Shown: positions 32,830 through 41,216 of the stretch, piece by piece
How positions within the stretch are numbered: position 1 is the first letter of the stretch
Layout: every line of letters starts with the position of its first letter
Assembly: GCF_001422325.1 (NCBI RefSeq)
Contig: NZ_LMMR01000004.1
Span: 315,752-379,751, forward strand
DNA length: 64,000 nucleotides
Direction: 5' to 3'
DNA from: Leifsonia sp. Leaf264
GTDB taxonomy: Bacteria; Actinomycetota; Actinomycetes; Actinomycetales; Microbacteriaceae
Translations under genes and position numbers: made by a program
Notes under the pieces: model-generated
Told to the model about the DNA's origin: nothing
The model's database searches: none
The model's input: the letters and a program-made list of their open reading frames with translations, nothing else

Positions 32830-34956
32830 ATGCCCGATCAGCGAACGACGCGCACCCGAACGAGGTCGCGCGACGACGACGCCCCGATCATCCCCATCCT
32901 CGCCCGCAAGGTGCGCGAGGTCGAGGCGAAGGCCCAGGGCGGCAAGCTCGGACCGACGAATCGCACCAAGTACCAGGTGATCGCGCTGCTCATGCGCGAG
33001 GAACGTGCGCGGGTGAAGGCCGACAAGGAGCTGAACGAGACGGCCAGGGCCGAGCTCCTGAAGCGCCTCGACGGCATCGCGCAGATCCTCGCGAAGACGG
33101 CCGCCCGCGACACCAGCCTGATCACCCTGCTGGAACCGGATGCCGGAGTCTCCACGGTCGCGCAGCGCTTCCGCCGCGACTGGCTGCTCGAGTCCGGTGC
33201 CGAGCTCAGCCCCGACGAGCTCATCATCACGCGCGAGGTCGAGCCGACGCCGGCTCCGGCCGCGAACCAGGTCATCCCGCAGTCGGTGAAGGCGCGTCAG
33301 CTCGCCAACCCCTTCCTCGCTCCGGACTTCTCGCGCCCCGCCGCGCCGGCGGTGCCCGTGCGCCGCCTCGCCAACTGGGAGCTCCTCGGTCCGCTGTTCA
33401 AGTCGTTCGAGTACGGATCGGGCGGCCAGGCCGCCACCATGGACCTGCCCGAGGCGCCGAAGATCGATCGCCTGTCGCCGCGCGGCATGGAGATCATGAA
33501 GCACCAGGCCCGCTTCGTCGAGAGCGTGCGCCAAGGTCACCGCACCTTCCTGCTCGCCGACGAGCCCGGACTCGGAAAGACTGCGCAGAGCGTGCTCGCC
33601 GCATCCGTCGCCGATGCCTATCCGCTTCTCGCCGTCGTCCCCAATGTCGTGAAGATGAACTGGGCGCGTGAGGTGGAGCGCTGGACGCCGCACCGTCGCG
33701 CCACGGTCATCCACGGCGACGGCCAGACCCTCGACGCCTTCGCCGACGTCGTCGTCGTCAACTACGACGTGCTCGACCGCCACATGGCCTGGCTCACCAC
33801 CCTCGGTTTCAAGGGCATGGTCGTCGACGAGGCCCACTTCATCAAGAACCTGCAGTCGCAGCGTTCCAAGAACGTGCTGGCGCTGGCCCAGAAGATCCGC
33901 CAGAAGGCCCCGGGCGGAGAGGCGTTGCTGCTCGCCCTCACCGGTACTCCGCTGATCAACGACGTCGACGACTTCCGCGCGATCTGGCAGTTCCTGGGCT
34001 GGATCGACGGCGACAAGCCGGCCCCCAAGCTCATGCAGAAGCTCGAGGAGACCGGTCTCACGCCGGCCGACTTCGGCTTCTACGCCGACGCTCGCGCCGC
34101 TGTCATCGACATGGGCATCGTGCGCCGTCGCAAGGTCGACGTGGCGGCCGACCTGCCGGCCAAGCGCATCGCCGACCTTCCGGTCGAGCTGGACGACGAC
34201 CTGGGTCGCAGCATCCGTCAGGCCGAACGCGAACTCGGCTATAGGCTGCGCGACCGCTTCGATGCGCTGCTCAAGACGCGCGAGCTCACGCGCGGACAAC
34301 TCGACGACGACCAGTACGACTCGTTCGTGCGTGCAGTCGCCACCGCAGAGCTCGAGGAGTCGAAGTCGGCCAAGAGCGGCGAGAACGTCTTCACGATGGT
34401 GCGCAAGATCGGCCAGGCGAAGGCCGCGCTGGCCGCTGACTACGCCGCCCAGCTCGCGCGCTCGGTCGGCAAGGTGGTCTTCTTCGCCAAGCACATCGAC
34501 GTCATGGACACGGCAGAGGACATCCTCGCGAAGGCCGACCTCAAGACGGTCTCGTTGCGCGGCGACCAGTCCGCGCTCGCGCGCCAGGCAGCGATCGACG
34601 CGTTCAACAACGACCCCGAGGTGGCTGTCGCCGTCTGCTCGCTCACGGCGGCCGGCGTCGGCGTGAACCTGCAGGCCTCGTCGAACGTCGTTCTCGCCGA
34701 GCTCAGCTGGACTGCAGCCGAGCAGACCCAGGCGATCGACCGTGTGCACCGCATCGGCCAGGACGAGCCCGTCACGGCCTGGCGCATCATCGCGGCGCAC
34801 ACCATCGACTCCAAGATCGCCGAGCTCATCGACGCGAAGCAGGGTCTCGCGGCCCGCGCACTCGACGGCTCGGACCAGGAGATCGTGAGCGCCGATTCGG
34901 TGCAGCTCGACGCCCTGCAGCACCTGCTTCGGCAGGCGCTCGACGGAACCCTGTAG
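32830..34956 (+). CDS. SNF2-family DEAD/DEAH helicase-like ATPase
   Basis: A 708-residue protein. The N-terminal ~220 residues are unassigned (helical, Lys/Arg-rich, then Pro/Ala linker). The helicase core has Walker A DEPGLGKT (244-251), the DEAH box (333-336) in VVDEAHFIKNL and motif III ALTGTPLIND. A helicase C domain ends in motif VI QAIDRVHRIGQDEPVTAWR, the SNF2 hallmark. Such ATPases translocate on double-stranded DNA and remodel protein-DNA complexes. The isolated location, without methylase or nuclease partners, argues against a restriction or defence cassette. GGAAGGA precedes ATG 32830. Confidence 0.92.
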   Translation: MPDQRTTRTRTRSRDDDAPIIPILARKVREVEAKAQGGKLGPTNRTKYQVIALLMREERARVKADKELNETARAELLKRLDGIAQILAKTAARDTSLITLLEPDAGVSTVAQRFRRDWLLESGAELSPDELIITREVEPTPAPAANQVIPQSVKARQLANPFLAPDFSRPAAPAVPVRRLANWELLGPLFKSFEYGSGGQAATMDLPEAPKIDRLSPRGMEIMKHQARFVESVRQGHRTFLLADEPGLGKTAQSVLAASVADAYPLLAVVPNVVKMNWAREVERWTPHRRATVIHGDGQTLDAFADVVVVNYDVLDRHMAWLTTLGFKGMVVDEAHFIKNLQSQRSKNVLALAQKIRQKAPGGEALLLALTGTPLINDVDDFRAIWQFLGWIDGDKPAPKLMQKLEETGLTPADFGFYADARAAVIDMGIVRRRKVDVAADLPAKRIADLPVELDDDLGRSIRQAERELGYRLRDRFDALLKTRELTRGQLDDDQYDSFVRAVATAELEESKSAKSGENVFTMVRKIGQAKAALAADYAAQLARSVGKVVFFAKHIDVMDTAEDILAKADLKTVSLRGDQSALARQAAIDAFNNDPEVAVAVCSLTAAGVGVNLQASSNVVLAELSWTAAEQTQAIDRVHRIGQDEPVTAWRIIAAHTIDSKIAELIDAKQGLAARALDGSDQEIVSADSVQLDALQHLLRQALDGTL

Positions 34957-34982
34957 TTTCGCGCTGGGCGGGAGCGCACAGA

Positions 34983-34988
34983 TAGACT
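34983..34988 (+). promoter_or_regulatory. -10 box of pfkA
   Basis: TAGACT, giving a leader of about 60 nt before AAGGAG and ATG 35057. Confidence 0.5.
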
Positions 34989-35056
34989 CCGGAGCGACAT
35001 CCTCGCCCCGACGAAGCGGCGTGAAGCCACGTGTGATTCAAGGAGCCTCAGAGAGT

Positions 35057-36088
35057 ATGAAGATCGGGATTCTGACGAGCGGGGGCGACTGCCCCGGCTT
35101 GAACGCCGTCATCCGCGGTGCCGTTCTGCGGGGAGTCATCTCGCACGATGCCGAGTTCGTCGGCTTCCGCTGGGGTTGGCGCGGAGTCGTCGAGGGCGAC
35201 ATCGTCCCCCTGCCCCGTCAGGAGGTGCGTGGCCTGTCCCGTCAGGGCGGGACCATCCTGCACTCCTCCCGCACCAATCCCTTCGAGGGTGAGGGTGGCG
35301 GCCCCGAGAACATCCAGCGGATGCTCGACTCCAACGGCATCGACGCCATCATCGCGATCGGCGGCGAGGGCACCCTGACCGCGGCCCGCCGCCTCGTCGA
35401 CGAGGGCGGCATCAAGGTCGTCGGCGTTCCCAAGACCATCGACAACGACCTCGCATCGACCGACTACTCCTTCGGCTTCGACACGGCCGTCGAGATCGCC
35501 ACCGAGGCCATCGACCGACTGCGCACCACGGCGGACTCGCACGGTCGCTGCATGATCGTCGAGGTCATGGGGCGCCACGTCGGCTGGATCGCGCTGCACT
35601 CCGGCATGGCCGGCGGCGCGCACGCGATCCTCGTTCCCGAGCAGCCGCAGTCCATCGAGCAGATCTGCGCCTGGGTCGAGAGCGTGCGCGACCGCGGCCG
35701 TGCTCCCGTCATCGTCGTCGCCGAGGGCTTCCGCCTCAGCGACATGGACTCGGAGCACTCGCACAAGGGTCTCGACGCCTTCAACCGTCCGCGCCTCGGC
35801 GGCATCGCCGAGATCCTCGCGCCGATGATCGAGGAGCGCACCGGGATCGAGTCGCGGGCCACCGTGCTCGGACACATCCAGCGCGGTGGTGCTCCGTCGG
35901 CCTACGACCGCGTGCTCGCCACCCGTCTCGGGATGGCCGCCGTCGATGCCGTCCACGATCACGCGTGGGGTGAGATGGTGACGCTGCGCGGCACCGACAT
36001 CGCCCGCGTGTCCATCCGTGAGGCGACAGGCGCGCTCAACGTCGTGCCTCCGTCGCGGTACGACGAGGCCGCCGTCCTCTTCGGCTGA
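35057..36088 (+). CDS. pfkA: 6-phosphofructokinase (actinobacterial type)
   Basis: Phosphorylates fructose-6-phosphate in glycolysis. The 343-residue protein has ILTSGGDCPGLNAVIRG at the N-terminus, GGEGT (102-106), the active-site PKTIDND (125-131), and VEVMGRHVGW and GHIQRGGAPSAYDR. The donor site carries Gly after GGE, as in ATP enzymes, but Lys in PKTIDND, as in pyrophosphate enzymes. This mixed signature is known in Streptomyces ATP-dependent Pfk, so ATP is the likely donor. The start is ATG 35057 with AAGGAG upstream, not the in-frame GTG at 35021. A Nudix gene follows after 12 bp. Confidence 0.95.
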   Translation: MKIGILTSGGDCPGLNAVIRGAVLRGVISHDAEFVGFRWGWRGVVEGDIVPLPRQEVRGLSRQGGTILHSSRTNPFEGEGGGPENIQRMLDSNGIDAIIAIGGEGTLTAARRLVDEGGIKVVGVPKTIDNDLASTDYSFGFDTAVEIATEAIDRLRTTADSHGRCMIVEVMGRHVGWIALHSGMAGGAHAILVPEQPQSIEQICAWVESVRDRGRAPVIVVAEGFRLSDMDSEHSHKGLDAFNRPRLGGIAEILAPMIEERTGIESRATVLGHIQRGGAPSAYDRVLATRLGMAAVDAVHDHAWGEMVTLRGTDIARVSIREATGALNVVPPSRYDEAAVLFG

Positions 36089-36100
36089 TCCGGTTCGCCC

Positions 36101-36586
36101 GTGCTGCCCCAGGTCTGCGTCTGCTATCTCCTGAGAACGGATGCCGACGGCATCACCCGTGTGCTCCTCGGACGCAAGAAGCTCGGCCTGGGCGAGGGCA
36201 AGTACGTCGGCCCGGGCGGCAAGCTCGAGCCGGGGGAGACCGCCGTCCAGGCGATCGCCCGAGAGGTGCTCGAGGAGGTCGGGTTGACTGTCGACCCGGC
36301 CTCGCTCGAGGAGAGAGGCCTGCTCAGCTACCATTTCCCGCACCGGGAGGCGTGGAGTCAGGAGTCGACAGTCTTCGTCTGCCGGGCCTGGTCCGGTGAG
36401 CCGACGGCCTCCGACGAACTCGACCCGGAGTGGTTCGAGATCGGCGACGTTCCGCTCGGCCTGATGTGGGACGACGCGCGTTTCTGGCTGCCGGGAGTAC
36501 TCGCCGGCGGGACCGTTCGACGCAGCTTCACCTTCGGCGCCGACCTCTCCTCCGTCGTCGCCGGGGCTGACGGCGACTCAGGTTGA
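36101..36586 (+). CDS. Nudix hydrolase (MutT/8-oxo-dGTPase-like)
   Basis: A 161-residue protein with a complete Nudix box: Gly40, Glu46, Arg54-Glu55, Glu58-Glu59 and Gly61 in the G-x5-E-x7-REUxEExGU pattern. It is preceded by YVGPGGKLEPGE, as in MutT/MTH1-type enzymes that cleave oxidised nucleotides. Substrate specificity is inferred from overall similarity only. It lies 12 bp after pfkA and is co-directional, probably in the same transcript. GTG start. Confidence 0.88.
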   Translation: MLPQVCVCYLLRTDADGITRVLLGRKKLGLGEGKYVGPGGKLEPGETAVQAIAREVLEEVGLTVDPASLEERGLLSYHFPHREAWSQESTVFVCRAWSGEPTASDELDPEWFEIGDVPLGLMWDDARFWLPGVLAGGTVRRSFTFGADLSSVVAGADGDSG

Positions 36587-36631
36587 CCTTGGGGCGCGAG
36601 GATGCGAGCATCGTCGTGGGTTCTGATGCGC

Positions 36632-36673
36632 ATGCGGTTCTAGCAACCGCATCGTGGTGAACGACCGGTGAAT
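36632..36673 (+). promoter_or_regulatory. Candidate PHO box and dyad upstream of the phosphate transporter gene
   Basis: GGTGAAC (36656) and GGTGAAT (36667) are direct repeats with an 11-bp period. GGTGAAC is the exact complement of the Streptomyces PHO-box unit GTTCACC. Just upstream lies a perfect 8-bp dyad ATGCGGTT-N5-AACCGCAT (36632-36652). Confidence 0.65.
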
Positions 36674-36708
36674 TCTTCATCGGGTCTGCTCCTGAAAGAA
36701 AGACGCCG

Positions 36709-37893
36709 GTGGATCTCACCCTGATCGTCGTGCTGGTCATCGCACTGGCCCTCTTCTTCGATTTCACCAACGGATTCCACGACACGGCGAATGCCATGGC
36801 GACGCCCATCGCCACAGGCGCCATGAAGCCGAAGGTCGCCGTCGGGCTCGCGGCCATCCTGAACCTGGTCGGTGCCTTCCTGTCCACGGCCGTCGCACTG
36901 ACCATCTCGGGCGGCATCATCAAGGAGGGATCCGGCGGAGTCCTGATCACGCCGGAGCTGATCTTCGCCGGCCTCATCGGCGCCATCGTCTGGAACATGG
37001 CGACGTGGCTGTTCGGCCTTCCCTCGAGTTCGAGCCATGCGCTGTTCGGCGGTCTCATCGGTGCCGCGGTCGTCGGTGCCTGGAGCCTGGACCCCGTCGA
37101 CTGGATCGTGCTGCTCGACAAGGTGATCATCCCGGCTCTCCTGGCGCCTGTCATCGCGGGATTCATCGCCTACACGGCGACGAAGCTCGCCTACGCCATC
37201 ACCAGGCGATACGACTCCAGACCCGACGGTCGCGACGGCTTCCGCTACGGCCAGATCTTCTCGAGCTCGCTCGTCGCCCTCGCCCATGGAACGAACGACG
37301 CCCAGAAGACCATGGGCATCATCACGCTGACGCTCATCTCCGCCGGCATCCAGACCGACGCCAGCGTCGTCCAGCCGTGGGTCATCATCAGCTGCGGCCT
37401 GGCCATCGCCCTCGGAACGTACATGGGCGGATGGCGCATCATCAAGACGCTCGGAACCGGGCTCACCGACGTGAAGCCCGCCCAGGGATTCGCGGCCGAG
37501 ACCAGCACAGCGGCGACGATCCTCGCGTCCTCCCACCTCGGCTTCGCCCTCTCGACCACCCAGGTGGCCTCGGGATCCGTCATCGGCTCCGGACTCGGCC
37601 GCCGTGGCTCGACGGTGCGCTGGGCGACGGCCGGTCGCATCGGGGTCGGCTGGGTCTTGACGCTGCCGTCGGCGGCCATCGTCGGTGGGATCGCAGCGGC
37701 GCTCACCAAGCTCGGTACCATCGGCATCATCATCGATGCAGCGGCGGGCGTCGTCGTCATCGTCGGGATCTTCTGGCAGTCGCGCCGCAGCGGCGAGGTG
37801 ACGGCGAGCAACGTCACGAGCGAGGTGGCGGCCTCAGGAGAGGCCGTCAAGATCAAGCGCAATCCCAAGCCCAAGAAGAAGGTGTCCCTGTGA
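36709..37893 (+). CDS. pit: Low-affinity inorganic phosphate transporter, PiT family
   Basis: H+- (or metal-phosphate) coupled uptake of phosphate. The 394-residue protein has about ten transmembrane helices and the two inverted PiT repeats: FTNGFHDTANAMAT near the N-terminus and SLVALAHGTNDAQKTMG in the second half, each containing the GxxD-A-N signature. A Lys-rich cytoplasmic tail ends the protein. GTG 36709 follows AAAGAAAGACGCCG, a weak ribosome binding site. The stop overlaps the start of a small membrane protein gene (GTGA). The PHO-box-like repeats suggest control by PhoP, which would be notable for a PiT carrier. Confidence 0.94.
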   Translation: MDLTLIVVLVIALALFFDFTNGFHDTANAMATPIATGAMKPKVAVGLAAILNLVGAFLSTAVALTISGGIIKEGSGGVLITPELIFAGLIGAIVWNMATWLFGLPSSSSHALFGGLIGAAVVGAWSLDPVDWIVLLDKVIIPALLAPVIAGFIAYTATKLAYAITRRYDSRPDGRDGFRYGQIFSSSLVALAHGTNDAQKTMGIITLTLISAGIQTDASVVQPWVIISCGLAIALGTYMGGWRIIKTLGTGLTDVKPAQGFAAETSTAATILASSHLGFALSTTQVASGSVIGSGLGRRGSTVRWATAGRIGVGWVLTLPSAAIVGGIAAALTKLGTIGIIIDAAAGVVVIVGIFWQSRRSGEVTASNVTSEVAASGEAVKIKRNPKPKKKVSL

Positions 37894-38222
37894 TCGACTG
37901 GTGGGCCTTCGTCCAGGTCGCCGTCGCCTCGCTCGCCGTCACGGCGATCGTGGTGAGCGCATACTCCTTCGGGCTCAGGCTGCTCGCGAGTTCAGGTCGG
38001 GCGCCACTCGTGGAGCCGGCATCCTTCACCGACGCCATCACGGTCATCACGCCGGAGGAGGCGAAGGCCGCGGCGAAGCGCCAGAAGAAGGCGCGGAAGA
38101 AGAACCCGCTGTCGGACGCGCAGAAGCGGATGGCGCTGTGGGGCGCGTACGCCTGCTTCTCCGTCGCCGGTCTCGCCGTGTTGTACGGCATCTACCTGAT
38201 CGTGCCGTACTTCCACCACTAG
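37890..38222 (+). CDS. Small two-helix membrane protein coupled to pit
   Basis: A 110-residue protein with one transmembrane helix at each end (about 8-30 and 83-105). The cytoplasmic middle is strongly basic (KAAAKRQKKARKKN). Its GTG overlaps the pit stop, so it is translationally coupled and probably an accessory subunit or regulator of the transporter (inference). No family recognised. Confidence 0.75.
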   Translation: MIDWWAFVQVAVASLAVTAIVVSAYSFGLRLLASSGRAPLVEPASFTDAITVITPEEAKAAAKRQKKARKKNPLSDAQKRMALWGAYACFSVAGLAVLYGIYLIVPYFHH

Positions 38223-38295
38223 GACCAGTCGGCGCCGCTTCGACCTGCTGTTCTTCGCGGCCGGTGGGCCGACTGTTCCGGCGTGGCCGACTGCG

Positions 38296-39576
38296 TCAAG
38301 CTGTTCCGCGCAGTCGCGCGATGGCCGTCATCACGTGGAAGATCACGATGGCGGCGATGGTACCGAGGGCGATCCCGTTGAAGGTGAACGCCCCGGCCTG
38401 GAGGGTGTAGTCGGCGATGCCGATGATGAGTGCGACGCCCGCGGTCATCTGGTTGATCGGACGGGAGAAGTCGACCTTGTTGTCGACCCAGATCTTCACG
38501 CCGATGATCCCGATCAGGCCATAGAGGGCCGTGGTGACTCCGCCGAGTACTCCGGCGGGGATGGTGTTGATGAGGGCGCCCATCTTGGGCGACAGCCCCA
38601 GCAGGACGGCGAAGCTGCCGGCGACCCAGTAGGCGGCCGTCGAGTAGACGCGGGTCGCAGCCATCACGCCGATGTTCTCGCCGTAGGTGGTCGTTCCCGA
38701 ACCGCCGCCGAAGCCGGCGAGCATGGTCGAGAGGCCGTCGGCGAGCAGCGCGCGCCCGGTGAGGGCGTTCACCTTCGGGTCACCGGTCATCTGGGCGACG
38801 CCGCGGATGTGCCCGACGTTCTCGGCGATCAACACGAGCACCACGGGCAGGAACGCTGGGAGCACGCCGAAGGTGGCGGCGGCATCCGTGAAGGGATTGG
38901 CGGCCCACCGGAAGTCGGGCAGGCCGATCCAGGCTGCCTTGCCGACTTCGGAGAAGTCGACCTGGCCGAACGCGACGGCCGCGATGTAGCCGATCACGAC
39001 GCCGACGAAGATCGAGAGGCGGCCGAGCAGGCCGCGGAAGAGCACGGTGCACAGGATGACGGCGGCGAGGGTGATCAGCGCGGTCCAGGGTGCAGCAGTG
39101 AAGTTCGCCTTCGCGGCCGGAGCGAGGTTGAAGCCGATCAGGGCGACGATCGCACCGGACACGACCGGCGGCATCAGCACGTCGATCCAGCCGGATCCCG
39201 TCACGATGACGATGACGCCCACTATCGCCAGCAGCGCTCCGACGACGATGATGCCGAACAGGGCGCTGCCCGTGCCGGCGGTCGCCGTCGCCGCGGCGAT
39301 CGGGGCGATGAAGGCGAACGACGAGCCGAGGTAGCTCGGCAGTCGGTTCCGGGTGATCAGCAGGAAGAGGATCGTTCCGACGCCCGAGAAGAACAGGGTC
39401 GTCGAGGGCGGGAAGCCCGTGAGGATGGGCACCAGGAAGGTGGCGCCGAACATGGCGACGACGTGCTGCATTCCGAGGCCGATTGTGCGCGGCCAGCTCA
39501 GGCGCTCACCCGGCAGGACGACATCCGTCGGGCCCATCGTCGTCCCGGTTCCGTGCAGGGTCCAGGGCAGTGGCAT
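38296..39576 (-). CDS. uraA: Uracil permease (NCS2 family, UraA type)
   Basis: Proton-coupled uptake of uracil. The 426-residue protein has 12-14 helices. UraA features are LGMQHVVAMFGATFLVP near the start, LIAENVGHIRGVAQMTG with the substrate-binding Glu, and GGSGTTTYGENIGVMAATRVYS in helix 10. GAGGAG precedes the ATG at 39576 on the minus strand. It is divergent from the purine permease azgA with 132 bp between them, so pyrimidine and purine salvage carriers sit side by side. Confidence 0.93.
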   Translation of the reverse strand: MPLPWTLHGTGTTMGPTDVVLPGERLSWPRTIGLGMQHVVAMFGATFLVPILTGFPPSTTLFFSGVGTILFLLITRNRLPSYLGSSFAFIAPIAAATATAGTGSALFGIIVVGALLAIVGVIVIVTGSGWIDVLMPPVVSGAIVALIGFNLAPAAKANFTAAPWTALITLAAVILCTVLFRGLLGRLSIFVGVVIGYIAAVAFGQVDFSEVGKAAWIGLPDFRWAANPFTDAAATFGVLPAFLPVVLVLIAENVGHIRGVAQMTGDPKVNALTGRALLADGLSTMLAGFGGGSGTTTYGENIGVMAATRVYSTAAYWVAGSFAVLLGLSPKMGALINTIPAGVLGGVTTALYGLIGIIGVKIWVDNKVDFSRPINQMTAGVALIIGIADYTLQAGAFTFNGIALGTIAAIVIFHVMTAIARLRGTA

Positions 39577-39696
39577 GGCGTCTCCTCAGTGTCATCGACC
39601 GGCATCGAACGGCCTGGTGCGATGCTACTGAAGGGAGGGCGACCCGTGCCCGAAGCCTGCGGCGGGGCACGATACATGGTGGAAATGAAATCAGCC

Positions 39697-39711
39697 TAGG
39701 ATCTACCTGTG
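39697..39711 (+). promoter_or_regulatory. Leaderless -10 box of the purine permease gene
   Basis: TAGGAT (39697-39702), six bases, GTG 39709. Confidence 0.6.
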
Positions 39712-41163
39712 AATTCGAGCACTGAGACGGCTGAGCCGCAGACAGACAAGGGCGGCTTCGCAGGCCGTCTCGACCGCTACTTCCAGATCTCCTCCCGAGG
39801 CTCCACCTTCGGTGCCGAGGTGCGTGGCGGACTGGTGACGTTCGTCACGATGGCCTACATCGTGATCCTGAACCCGATCATCCTGTCGGGCAAGCCCGAC
39901 GTGCTGGGCAATGTTCTCGACTTCGGTCAGGTCGGTGCTGTCACAGCACTCACCGCCGGGTTCATGACGATCCTGTTCGGCCTGATCGCCCGTCTGCCGT
40001 TCGCCTTCGCGGCCGGCCTCGGCATCAACTCCTTCCTCGCGTTCAGCGTCGTCGGACAGGTGACCTGGCCCGAGGCCATGGGCATGGTGGTGCTCAACGG
40101 CCTCATCATCGTGCTGCTGGCGGCCACCGGCCTGCGTCGTCTCATCTTCGACGCCGTGCCCTACGAGCTGAAGATCGCCATCACCGTCGGTATCGGTCTG
40201 TTCATCGCCTTCATCGGCCTCGTCGACGCCGGCATCGTCACCGCGACGGGCAACGCCTCGCCGCCGGTCGGACTCGGCATCAACGGCTCCATCGCGACCT
40301 GGCCGGCGATCGTCTTCGTGGTCACCCTGCTCCTGACCGGCGTGCTCATGGCCCGCAAGGTGAAGGGCGCCATCCTCATCGGCCTGGTCAGTGGAACCGT
40401 GCTCGCCGTCATCGTCGAGGCCATCGGCCACCTGGGCAGCGCCGTCACCAACCCGGGCGTCGGCTGGGGCCTCTCCGTTCCGGTGATCCCGGGTGCCTGG
40501 TTCGCCGTTCCCGACCTCAGTCTCGTGGGCGATGTGAGCTTCGACTTCGGCAAGGTCGGCTTCCTCACCGTGCTGATGCTGGTCTTCACTCTCGTCTTCA
40601 CCAACTTCTTCGACGCCATGGGAACCATGACCGGCCTGTCGAAGGAAGCCGGGCTCGCAGACGCGAAGGGCAACTTCCCGCGTCTGCGCTCAGCGCTCAT
40701 CGTCGAGGGTGTCGGAGCCGTCGCCGGTGGCCTCACCTCGAGCTCGTCGAACACCGTGTTCATCGAGTCGGGTTCTGGCATCAGTGAGGGCGCGCGCACT
40801 GGCCTCTCGAACATCGTGACGGGTCTGCTGTTCATCGCCGCCATGTTCTTCACGCCCATCGCGGCGATCGTGCCGCAGGAGGTCGCCGCTGCCGCCCTGG
40901 TCATCGTGGGTGCGCTGATGATGAGCCAGATCAAGAGCATCGACCTCAGCGACTTCTCCGTGCTGCTGCCCGTCTTCCTCACCGTCGTGATCATGCCGCT
41001 GACGTACTCGATCGCGAACGGAATCGGCGCGGGATTCATCGCCTGGGTCGTCGTGCGCTCGCTGTCGGGCAAGGCCAAGCAGGTCAGCCCGTTGCTGTGG
41101 GTCGTGGCTCTCGGCTTCCTGATCTACTTCGCTCGCGGACCGATCGAGGCTCTCTTCGCCTAA
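39709..41163 (+). CDS. Adenine/guanine/hypoxanthine permease (AzgA family of NCS2)
   Basis: A 484-residue membrane protein with 12-14 helices. AzgA-type motifs are GGLVTFVTMAYIVILNP, AGLGINSFLAF, FTNFFDAMGTMTGLSKEAGL (carrying the conserved Asp) and SSSSNTVFIESGSGISEGARTG. Family members import adenine, guanine and hypoxanthine by proton symport; exact specificity cannot be read from sequence. The cytoplasmic N-terminus of about 40 residues is polar. Leaderless GTG start. Followed by a strong hairpin. Confidence 0.93.
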   Translation: MNSSTETAEPQTDKGGFAGRLDRYFQISSRGSTFGAEVRGGLVTFVTMAYIVILNPIILSGKPDVLGNVLDFGQVGAVTALTAGFMTILFGLIARLPFAFAAGLGINSFLAFSVVGQVTWPEAMGMVVLNGLIIVLLAATGLRRLIFDAVPYELKIAITVGIGLFIAFIGLVDAGIVTATGNASPPVGLGINGSIATWPAIVFVVTLLLTGVLMARKVKGAILIGLVSGTVLAVIVEAIGHLGSAVTNPGVGWGLSVPVIPGAWFAVPDLSLVGDVSFDFGKVGFLTVLMLVFTLVFTNFFDAMGTMTGLSKEAGLADAKGNFPRLRSALIVEGVGAVAGGLTSSSSNTVFIESGSGISEGARTGLSNIVTGLLFIAAMFFTPIAAIVPQEVAAAALVIVGALMMSQIKSIDLSDFSVLLPVFLTVVIMPLTYSIANGIGAGFIAWVVVRSLSGKAKQVSPLLWVVALGFLIYFARGPIEALFA

Positions 41164-41180
41164 TCGGCCACGCTGTCGTG

Positions 41181-41212
41181 AGGCCCTCGCTCCGGTCGGA
41201 GCGGGGGCCTTT
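41181..41212. terminator. Bidirectional terminator between azgA-like and MDR genes
   Basis: AGGCCC-CGCTCC (from 41181) pairs with GGAGCG-GGGCCT (to 41210) around GGTC, followed by TT. It lies between convergent stops. Confidence 0.8.
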
Positions 41213-41216
41213 CGCG

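Noticed and set aside
32050-34923. 957-codon minus-strand frame opposite the SNF2 helicase and GNAT genes
   Set aside because: Shadow of clearly coding plus-strand genes; composition is Val/Asp/Arg noise.
32830-34956. SNF2 helicase as part of a DISARM- or restriction-like defence island
   Set aside because: Neighbours are GNAT, pfkA and Nudix genes; no methylase, nuclease or PLD partner.
38223-38295. AGTCGGC/GCCGACT pair between the pit-coupled gene and uraA as a terminator
   Set aside because: Arms are seven bp and about 34 nt apart with competing pairings; too weak to call.
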